Positions 58,087 through 64,000 of a stretch of 64,000 nucleotides of DNA are shown here, one piece after another. Origin of the DNA: Pseudobdellovibrionaceae bacterium. GTDB taxonomy: Bacteria > Bdellovibrionota > Bdellovibrionia > Bdellovibrionales > Bdellovibrionaceae. The notes under the pieces are model-generated. The model made no database searches. It was not told the DNA's origin and saw nothing but the letters and a program-made list of their open reading frames with translations. How positions within the stretch are numbered: position 1 is the stretch's first letter; the number at the start of each line of letters is the position of its first letter. Made by a program: the position numbers and the translations under genes. The stretch lies in contig JADJYV010000003.1 in assembly GCA_016719575.1 (NCBI GenBank), forward strand, positions 77,937 through 141,936. Reading direction: 5' to 3'.

Positions 58087-58848
58087 GTGGCAATTGTACC
58101 TCTTAATAAAGAAGAAATAAAAAAGATGGAAGCAGCGTGCAAGAATGCAGCTCGAACATTGGAGTACGTTGCTAAATTCGTTAAAGTTGACATCACGACG
58201 GACGAGCTGGATAAAATTGTCCATGATTACACTCTTTCGACGGGGGCAATTCCGGCCTGCCTGGGGTATCATGGTTACCCCAAAACTATTTGCACCTCTG
58301 TAAATCAGGTTGTTTGTCATGGTCTTCCTGATAGCACCAAGCTGAAGGAGGGTGACATTATTAATATTGACGTCACCTCGAAGCTAGACGGTTTTTTTGG
58401 TGACACTTCAGCGACTTTCACCGTTGGCAAAGTGAACGCCCGCGCCCTTGACCTCATCGAAGTTGCAAGAGAGGCGCGAGACCTTGGAATTGAAATGATT
58501 AAGCCTTATTGTTATACTGGAGACATCGGTTTTGAAACTAACAAATTTGTCACTCGCCGAGGTTATAGCACGATCAAAGAAATTGGTGGTCATGGCATCG
58601 GAAGAAATTTTCACGAAGAGCCTTTTGTTCCAGCCGCAGGCAAAAAAGGAAAGGGTGACCAGTTGATCCCTTGGCACTGTATCACAGTAGAACCAATGGT
58701 GAACGAGGGAACGGATAAGTTCAAAGAGATTGCTATTCCGGGCTCTTCAATTAAATTTTATGAAACGGCCGATGGCTTGCTGTCGGCGCAATTTGAACAC
58801 ACTGTTCTTGTAACTGACACAGGTTACGAGATTTTGACAGTCCCCTAA
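58087..58848 (+). CDS. map: Type I methionine aminopeptidase
   Basis: A GTG start lies eight bases after TAGGAG. The 253-residue enzyme has all five metal ligands in context: NIDVTSKLDGFFGDTSATF (two Asp), GGHGIGRNFHEEPFV (His), TVEPMVNEG (Glu) and FEHTVLVTD (Glu). It removes the initiator methionine from new proteins. There is no N-terminal extension. The 16 bp between it and ahcY contain only a ribosome site, so the two are one operon, joining methionine release and the methyl cycle. Confidence 0.96.
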   Translation: MAIVPLNKEEIKKMEAACKNAARTLEYVAKFVKVDITTDELDKIVHDYTLSTGAIPACLGYHGYPKTICTSVNQVVCHGLPDSTKLKEGDIINIDVTSKLDGFFGDTSATFTVGKVNARALDLIEVAREARDLGIEMIKPYCYTGDIGFETNKFVTRRGYSTIKEIGGHGIGRNFHEEPFVPAAGKKGKGDQLIPWHCITVEPMVNEGTDKFKEIAIPGSSIKFYETADGLLSAQFEHTVLVTDTGYEILTVP

Positions 58849-58864
58849 CTAGAAGGAAAGTAAA

Positions 58865-60277
58865 ATGTCACAAACTACAACAGCTAACGGGAAATCTGCT
58901 ATGAAAAAGAATGCAAAAGTATCAGCGAAATATCCAACCACAATAAAAAGTCCATCGCGGGATTTTAAAGTTTGCAAAGAGGCAATGGAAAATCCAAAAG
59001 TTTTTGCAGAGCTGGCGCGCTGGGGACGCGAAGAGATTTCGATTGCAGAAACGGAAATGCCTGGCTTGATGGCTCTTCGTAAAGAGTACAAGAAGCAGCA
59101 ACCGTTCAAAGGGGCTCGAATTTCTGGTTGCCTGCATATGACTATTCAGACCGCAGTTTTGATTGAAACCCTTGTCGAGTTAGGGGCTGAAATTCGCTGG
59201 TCTTCTTGCAATATCTTTTCAACTCAAGATCACGCTGCGGTCGCGATTGCTGCGGCGGGAATTCCAGTTTTTGCCTGGAAGGGTGAGACGGAAGAAGAGT
59301 TTAATTGGTGTATTGAGCAAACCATCACAGGTTGGGGCAAAGAAGGCTTCAATATGATTTTGGATGACGGTGGCGACTTGACGAATATGATGCACGAGCC
59401 TCGATTTGCTAAAGAAATGAAAAAGATCATTGGCATTTCTGAAGAGACCACGACGGGTGTTCATAATCTTGAGCAATTATTAAAGCAAGGCAAACTCAAG
59501 GTTCCAGCAATCAATATCAATGATTCAGTAACGAAATCTAAATTTGATAATTTGTACGGTTGTCGAGAGTCTCTAGCGGACGGAATCAAGCGTGCTACGG
59601 ACACGATGGTTGCGGGCAAGATTGTTGTTGTGGCTGGTTACGGCGATGTGGGTAAGGGATCCGCATATTCTATGCGTGGCCTCGGCGCTCGCGTCTTGAT
59701 CACTGAGATCGATCCTATTTGTGCTCTTCAGGCCGCGATGGAGGGGTTTGAAGTGACGACAATGGAAGAGGCGGCTCCTCTGGCGGATATTTTTGTAACG
59801 GCCACCGGCTGTTGCGATATCATCACAGAAAAGCATTTTTCAAAAATGAAGAACAACGCAATTGTTTGCAACATTGGTCATTTTGATATCGAAATTGATA
59901 TGGCTTGGCTCAATAAAAATTCAAAAATGCGTGAGATCAAGCCACAGGTTGATATCCACACTATGAAGAGTGGCAAGCAAGTCATTGTACTGGCAAAAGG
60001 TCGTTTGGTGAATCTCGGTTGCGGCACTGGGCATCCAAGTTTTGTAATGTCGAATAGCTTTACCAATCAAGTTTTGGCGCAAATGGAGCTTTTCTTGAAC
60101 CGTGACAAATATCAAGAAGTTGCGGTCTATAGATTGCCTAAGCACTTGGACGAAAAGGTGGCGGCGCTTCACTTGGAAAAGTTGGGCGTGAAATTGACGA
60201 AGTTATCCGGCAAGCAAGCCAAGTATTTGCACATGGATGCAAACGGACCGTTTAAGCCTGAGCACTATCGATACTAG
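58865..60277 (+). CDS. ahcY: S-adenosylhomocysteine hydrolase
   Basis: The 470-residue NAD-dependent enzyme shows [56 protein letters not shown] and the Rossmann motif [18 protein letters not shown], ending with [18 protein letters not shown]. It splits S-adenosylhomocysteine to adenosine and homocysteine, relieving product inhibition of methyltransferases. GAAGGAAAG precedes the ATG. No SAH riboswitch can sit in the 16-bp gap, so any control would be upstream of map. Confidence 0.98.
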   Translation: MSQTTTANGKSAMKKNAKVSAKYPTTIKSPSRDFKVCKEAMENPKVFAELARWGREEISIAETEMPGLMALRKEYKKQQPFKGARISGCLHMTIQTAVLIETLVELGAEIRWSSCNIFSTQDHAAVAIAAAGIPVFAWKGETEEEFNWCIEQTITGWGKEGFNMILDDGGDLTNMMHEPRFAKEMKKIIGISEETTTGVHNLEQLLKQGKLKVPAININDSVTKSKFDNLYGCRESLADGIKRATDTMVAGKIVVVAGYGDVGKGSAYSMRGLGARVLITEIDPICALQAAMEGFEVTTMEEAAPLADIFVTATGCCDIITEKHFSKMKNNAIVCNIGHFDIEIDMAWLNKNSKMREIKPQVDIHTMKSGKQVIVLAKGRLVNLGCGTGHPSFVMSNSFTNQVLAQMELFLNRDKYQEVAVYRLPKHLDEKVAALHLEKLGVKLTKLSGKQAKYLHMDANGPFKPEHYRY

Positions 60278-60291
60278 TTTTTTAGCGAGGC

Positions 60292-60822
60292 CTACTTTTT
60301 CGGTATTTGAATAAACTGACAGTAGGCCTTGAGCTCCTGGATGCTCTCGCGGATATCGTCAAGAGCTCGGTGGTTATTAGACTTGCTGTAGGTGTATTTG
60401 AATTTCTTGTTAATGATAACCTTCCATGAGCTGACGTCGACGACGCGATAGTGGAGACGTTCGCCAAAATCTGGGAAATATTTGTCAATAAACATACGAT
60501 CCTGAGCGATGGAGTTTCCGGCGAGGATGGGTTTGTTTTTTTGATCAGGAAAGTGTTTTTTTACAAGGTCGACCAATTTGGCTTCAACAAGATCTGGGGC
60601 CATTCCGTAGGGGACTTTGGCAGTGAGGCCGGATTTTCGATGGTGCTCGGTATTCCAGCTGTCCATATTGTCGAGATAAACTTGGGGTTGTCTAACGACG
60701 GTTTCGAGTTGGTCTAACTCTTGAAAATCGAAGTCTGTAATTATAGCCGCCACCTCAATGATGACCTCTTTTTTGACGTCGAGGCCCGTCATTTCCATAT
60801 CAATCCAAAATAATTTATCCAT
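60292..60822 (-). CDS. orn: Oligoribonuclease
   Basis: The 176-residue DEDDh exonuclease has FWIDMEMTGLD (Asp, Glu), AGNSIAQDRMFIDKYFP (Asp) and SNNHRALDDIRESI (His, Asp). It degrades short RNAs of two to five nucleotides and linear pGpG, ending RNA decay and c-di-GMP turnover. The ribosome site AGAAGACC is weak. The gene is convergent with ahcY (14 bp between stops) and is the last gene before tRNA-Asp. Confidence 0.96.
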   Translation of the reverse strand: MDKLFWIDMEMTGLDVKKEVIIEVAAIITDFDFQELDQLETVVRQPQVYLDNMDSWNTEHHRKSGLTAKVPYGMAPDLVEAKLVDLVKKHFPDQKNKPILAGNSIAQDRMFIDKYFPDFGERLHYRVVDVSSWKVIINKKFKYTYSKSNNHRALDDIRESIQELKAYCQFIQIPKK

Positions 60823-61136
60823 TTGGTCTTCTTTGTTAGTCCGGTCTCTATTGCATCACAGACGGTTTGAGTGAGCTTTTTCATCCCATGTTTTGTCGAC
60901 AAAAGCAAATATTCCAACCCAAGGTGCCTTGGCGATCGCATTGCCATTATGGACGCCGGAAAAGATAAACCCTAACATCTTATCGAGAGCATGGATGGGA
61001 TGCTTATTGGTTGGGCAGATTGTGGTTATTAGGGGGCAAAGCGATCCATTCTGCCCATATTTTTCGGATCTTACGGTAAAATTTTGTTGAACACCTTCAT
61101 TTGGCTCAGTATAAGTAGTGCCTTATCACACTATGC
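60823..61136. other. Intergenic region before tRNA-Asp
   Basis: These 314 bp hold the upstream region of orn and the tRNA promoter at the right end. A minus-strand reading of about 40 codons (60868-60987, MLGFIFSGVHNGNAIAKAPW onward) has plausible protein character but no ribosome site, and may be a gene relic. I see nothing else. Confidence 0.4.
61087..61115 (+). promoter_or_regulatory. Promoter of tRNA-Asp
   Basis: TTGAAC and TATAAG are separated by 17 bp and stand 22 bp before the first base of the tRNA. Confidence 0.65.
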
Positions 61137-61213
61137 GGGGTGATAGTTAAGTTGGTTATAACGTCCGCCTGTCACGCGGAAGGCCGCGGGTTCGAGTCCC
61201 GTTCACCCCGCCA
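61137..61213 (+). tRNA. tRNA-Asp (GTC)
   Basis: A full cloverleaf of 77 bases including an encoded CCA: acceptor GGGGTGA pairs with TCACCCC, D-arm GTTAAGTTGGTTATAAC, anticodon arm TCCGC-CTGTCAC-GCGGA with anticodon GTC, T-arm GCGGG-TTCGAGT-CCCGT, discriminator G. All stems pair (one G-U in the T stem). It stands alone and marks the border between the conserved genes and the insertion-sequence region. Confidence 0.97.
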
Positions 61214-61218
61214 ATTTC

Positions 61219-61247
61219 GGTTCTTCTCCAAAGGTAGGGGCAGCAGG
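61219..61247. repeat. Solitary ISL3-type terminal repeat remnant
   Basis: GGTTCTTCTCCAAAGGTAGG and the following GGCAGCAGG resemble the left end of the intact elements (GGTTCTACGCCAAAGACTGG and GGCAGTCGA), with about 20 of 29 positions identical. It lies five bases after the tRNA and 34 bp before the true left end at 61253, so it is probably the trace of an older, lost element. Confidence 0.5.
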
Positions 61248-61288
61248 TTCTTGGTTCTACGCCAAAGACTGGGGCAGTCGAACTTTTG

Positions 61289-61667
61289 TTAGCCTGCGTA
61301 GGCCTTTACTCGGATTCTAAAATTATTAAAATTTCTCATTCCGTAAGCTCGATTCAATATCTCATCTATTCGTCGGTGTAAACCCTCCGTAATCGAATTT
61401 GTTTTTGAAAACCTCCACATTCTTACTATTTCCTTTTGCCAACTTTCCAATGTATTTCCCAGCGTCACTAATGGCGCAAATTTTGATTCCTGCAACTGTA
61501 TCACCATCGCCAAATATTTCGCCACCAATGGCTCCGCCTGCTTTCTGTTGCTGACCCTTGATAAAATCAATTTCATCAATTCTTGCTTAAATTCGTAAAT
61601 CACCTTTAGCGCCGGATTAGATTCCAAGTACTGCATCAATCGCTCTTTGGATTTCGGATTAAACTTG
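61289..61667 (-). pseudogene. C-terminal part of the outer ISL3 transposase
   Basis: This open frame gives the last 120 or so residues of the transposase (MQYLESNPALKVIYEFKQEL, LESWQKEIVRMWRFSKTNSI, then TEGLHRRIDEILNRAYGMRN), including the catalytic Glu in SITEGLHRRI. The beginning of the gene is at 62975-63777 on the other side of the inner element. This copy keeps one frame to the stop, unlike the inner copy. Confidence 0.8.
61660..61667. repeat. Left 8-bp target duplication of the inner IS
   Basis: TAAACTTG, repeated at 62967-62974 directly after the inner element. Eight bases is the usual duplication length of ISL3-family elements. In an unbroken copy (seen inside the inner element near 62075) the sequence occurs once. 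Confidence 0.9.
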
Positions 61668-62966
61668 GGTTCTACGCCAAAGACTGGGGCAGTCGAACTT
61701 TTGTTAGCCTGCGTAGGCCTTTACTCGGATTCTAAAATTATTAAAATTTCTCATTCCGTAAGCTCGATTCAATATCTCATCTATTCGTCGGTGTAAACCC
61801 TCCGTAATCGAATTTGTTTTGAAAACCTCCACATTCTTACTATTTCCTTTTGCCAACTTTCCAATGTATTTCCCAGCGTCACTAATGGCGCAAATTTTGA
61901 TTCCTGCAACTGTATCACCATCGCCAAATATTTCGCCACCAATGGCTCCGCCTGCTTTCTGTTGCTGACCCTTGATCAAATCAATTTCCTCAATTCTTGC
62001 TTAAATTCGTAAATCACCTTTAGCGCCGGATTAGATTCCAAGTACTGCATCAATCGCTCTTTGGATTTCGGATTAAACTTGCTCCACTCATGGCGTCTCA
62101 TCATTGAGATTAACCCCTTACTTTTTCGCCCTTCAGCATCCAGCATCGACCAGGTTTTTAAAAAATGGTGATTGATGAGCTTTACAACATGGAACCGATC
62201 CGCGACCACAAGGGCATTTTTAAAATATTTATGGGCTAAATTTCGAAACGGCTCACATAAGTCCATCAAGATGACTCTGCAGTTACTTCTGTCGGGTATC
62301 TTGAGCACAAAATCCTTGAGGGAAGCCTCTGAGCGGCCAAGTGTGACGTCATAAACTTTGTGAGTTTTCAAGTTCGCAAAGGTCGTCATATAACCCTGTT
62401 TTTTGGTAAAATGTTTTTCGTCTATTCCTAGGATTTTCGGGCAAGATGCATTCTTGGATTCATTGGATTGTAATGTCAGATGCCGATGGTAATATCTCTC
62501 GACGGTGGCCTCACCAACACCCAGATTGATAGCGGTGACTCTTTTGCTGGTGCCCTGATGGTGGCGAAGGCCCACTTGTTCTTTGAAAGGTTCCGTCACT
62601 CGTTGGTACAGGTTAACGCCCTGGAACCGTTGGTTGAAATATCGTTTACAGCCGTAGCATTGGAATTTGTAAGTTCGCATTAACAGAATGGACTTGTTGA
62701 TTCCAATGGAGTGATGTTTAAAAACCCGTAAAAGCTGTCTTTCTTGCGAAGTCTTGACCTTGGCAATGGGGGCACTCGCGTTTGCCAACGTATTCAACCT
62801 CAATCTCAATGGTTTTACTGCCTTTATAGGAAATGATTTTGAAGTCAGGCAGACCGATGATAGGTTCAGAATTGATGGGGGCATTTGGGGTTCCTTTCGT
62901 TAAACTTAGTTGTGGTAAACCAAGTATAACAAAAGTCCTGACTGCCCCCGTTATTGATGTAGAGCC
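61668..62966 (-). mobile_element. Inner ISL3-family insertion sequence (1299 bp)
   Basis: Both ends are complete (GGTTCTACGCC on the left, GATGTAGAGCC on the right) and the 8-bp target duplication TAAACTTG flanks it. The target is the transposase gene of a nearly identical copy, so this is a self-insertion. Its transposase gene on the minus strand carries several one-base changes of frame, so the inner element looks inactive, unless these are sequence errors. Confidence 0.88.
61704..62884 (-). pseudogene. Inner ISL3 transposase, frameshifted
   Basis: The ATG at 62884 follows AAAGGAA. The frame shifts within the first residues (a base is missing after TCAATT compared with the outer copy), returns near HHSIGINKSILL, runs through the catalytic domain (KILGIDEKHF, NALVVADRFHVVKLINHH) and shifts again near 61976, with another shift near 61820 before KTNSITEGLHRRI. 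Put together the protein is a normal DDE transposase of about 393 residues with an N-terminal zinc finger (CPHCQGQ and CYGCKRYF). Activity is unlikely in this form. Confidence 0.8.
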
Positions 62967-62974
62967 TAAACTTG
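62967..62974. repeat. Right 8-bp target duplication of the inner IS
   Basis: Exact match to TAAACTTG at 61660-61667. After it the outer transposase gene resumes with CTCCACTCATGGCG. Confidence 0.9.
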
Positions 62975-63777
62975 CTCCACTCATGGCGTCTCATCATTGA
63001 GATTAACCCCTTACTTTTTCGCCCTTCAGCATCCAGCATCGACCAGGTTTTTAAAAAATGGTGATTGATGAGCTTTACAACATGGAACCGATCCGCGACC
63101 ACAAGGGCATTTTTAAAATATTTATGGGCTAAATTTCGAACGGCTCCACATAAGTCCATCAAGATGACTCTGCAGTTACTTCTGTCGGGTATCTTGAGCA
63201 CAAAATCCTTGAGGGAAGCCTCTGAGCGGCCAAGTGTGACGTCATAAACTTTGTGAGTTTTCGTTCGCAAAGGTCGTCATATAACCCTGTTTTTTGGTAA
63301 AATGTTTTCGTCTATTCCTAGGATTTTCGGGCAAGATGCATTCTTGGATTCATTGGATTGTAATGTCAGATGCCGATGGTAATATCTCTCGACGGTGGCC
63401 TCACCAACACCCAGATTGATAGCGGTGACTCTTTTGTTGGTGCCCTGATGGTGGCGAAGGCCCACTTGTTCTTTGAAAGGTTCCGTCACTCGTTGGTACA
63501 GGTTAATGCCCTGGAACCGTTGGTTGAAATATCGTTTACAGCCGTAGCATTGGAATTTGTAAGTTCGCATTAACAGAATGGACTTGTTGATTCCAATGGA
63601 GTGATCTTTAAAACCCGTAAAAGCTGCTCTTTCTTGCGGAAGTCTTTGACCTTGGCAATGGGGGCACTCGCGTTTGCCAACGTATTCAACCTCAATCTCA
63701 ATGGTTTTACTGCCTTTATAGGAAATGATTTTGAAGTCTGGCAGACCGATGATAGGTTCGTGAATTGATGGGGGCAT
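62975..63777 (-). pseudogene. N-terminal part of the outer ISL3 transposase
   Basis: It starts at the ATG at 63777 with MPPSIHEPIIGLPDFKII and the zinc finger CPHCQG, and reaches GIDENILPKNRVI before a shift of frame near 63277 caused by a missing T in GGTAAAATGTTTTCG. Another shift near 63265 precedes the second half (HKVYDVTLGRSEASLKDFVL, then NALVVADRFHVVKL). It stops at the point of insertion of the inner element. Compared with the inner copy, the differences are nearly all single-base insertions or deletions. Confidence 0.8.
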
Positions 63778-63861
63778 TTGGGGTTCCTTTCGTTAAACTT
63801 AGTTGTGGTAAACCAAGTATAACAAAAGTCCTGACTGCCCCCGTTATTGATGTAGAGCCAT

Positions 63862-63990
63862 AGAAAAGAACTTTTGCGCCAAAAGTATATCGCGGAATGT
63901 GGCCCAATTTCGAAACTCGAATTTACAGATTTTATGATGACCGACGAGTTTCAAGAATTCAGAAAGCGGCAGCTAACAGCAGCAGGATAG
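63862..63990 (+). pseudogene. 3' remnant of a gene cut by the outer IS
   Basis: Directly beyond the IS end a frame without start continues for about 42 codons (RKELLRQKYIAECGPISKLE, then FTDFMMTDEFQEFRKRQL) to a TAG at 63988. The composition is that of a real protein end. The upstream part is absent from the left flank of the IS, in keeping with the missing target duplication. The family is unknown. Confidence 0.5.
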
Positions 63991-64000
63991 CTGATTATAA

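Larger units (their letters stand above)
61253..63859 (-). mobile_element. Outer ISL3-family insertion sequence, split by the inner copy
   Basis: The element consists of 61253-61667 and 62975-63859, about 1300 bp when joined. Its ends are GGTTCTACGCCAAAGACTGG on the left and the complement of a right end ending CGTTATTGATGTAGAGCC; both share GGGGCAGTC and ACTTTTGTT inside, as ISL3 ends do. The flanking 8-mers (AGGTTCTT and ATAGAAAA) do not match, so one side has been rearranged or the original site is lost. Its transposase gene is on the minus strand and is broken by the inner element. Confidence 0.8.

Noticed and set aside
58849..58864. SAH riboswitch before ahcY
   Set aside because: Only 16 bp separate map and ahcY, enough for a ribosome site only.
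60893..61090. Plus-strand 65-codon frame before tRNA-Asp
   Set aside because: No ribosome site, composition not protein-like, and it runs toward the tRNA promoter.

Overview
The window looks like chromosomal DNA from a predatory or Bdellovibrio-like member of the Bdellovibrionota. Pointers are the dense set of secreted and envelope proteases and murein enzymes (M74 murein endopeptidase, Slt-type transglycosylase, S41, S8, matrixin, rhomboid, HtpX), a classical type IV pilin gene beside clpS-clpA and dnaJ-dnaK, endonuclease I, many small Bdellovibrio-type lipoproteins, and a repeated DUF222/HNH-type gene. This assignment is inference from gene content; there is no rRNA in the window.

Layout. 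1-4.5 kb: secreted and lipoprotein genes, including a Gly-Pro repeat protein and a frameshifted gene. 4.6-5.9 kb: a small mobile unit carrying an HNH nuclease gene, with imperfect terminal inverted repeats and a 12-bp direct repeat on each side; a shortened second copy with its own 11-bp flanking repeat lies at 25.6-26.1 kb. 6-13.4 kb: acidic protein, M74 peptidase with a DKKE repeat linker, Fis-type regulator, S41 protease, RDD membrane protein, rhomboid. 13.4-17.8 kb (minus): phosphohistidine phosphatase, FAH-family enzyme, YkgJ-type protein, bifunctional PutA. 17.9-25.4 kb: Hsp33, matrixin, a coiled-coil/Hsp20-like protein, a PA14-type lipoprotein, and a gene split at a dnaX-like A-AAA-AAG slippery run. 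26.1-39.2 kb: mutS2-lnt, zinc-ribbon protein, endA, subtilase, htpX-slt, clpS-clpA. 39.4-46 kb: pilA, dnaJ, dnaK, acs. 46-49 kb: two Dus enzymes, glutaredoxin, EVE protein. 49-55 kb: a six-gene plus-strand operon (SDR, fumC, unknown, Tudor-like zinc-ribbon protein, UvrD-type helicase, unknown). 55-61 kb: ettA, J-domain protein, SWIB protein, map-ahcY, orn. 61.1-64 kb: tRNA-Asp followed by two ISL3-family elements, one inserted into the other with an 8-bp target duplication, and the tail of a gene cut by the outer element.

Functionally the core is protein quality control (ClpS/ClpA, DnaK/DnaJ, Hsp33, HtpX), tRNA and RNA maintenance (Dus x2, Orn, EttA, tRNA-Asp), one-carbon and energy metabolism (AhcY, Acs, FumC, PutA) and envelope turnover, interspersed with lineage-specific small secreted proteins. 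The most unusual items are the HNH mobile unit and its deletion derivative, the probable -1 frameshift gene at 23.8 kb, the terminator that sits inside the gene following pilA, the detached Tudor-like module encoded directly before a Tudor-less UvrD helicase, and the nested insertion sequences next to tRNA-Asp.
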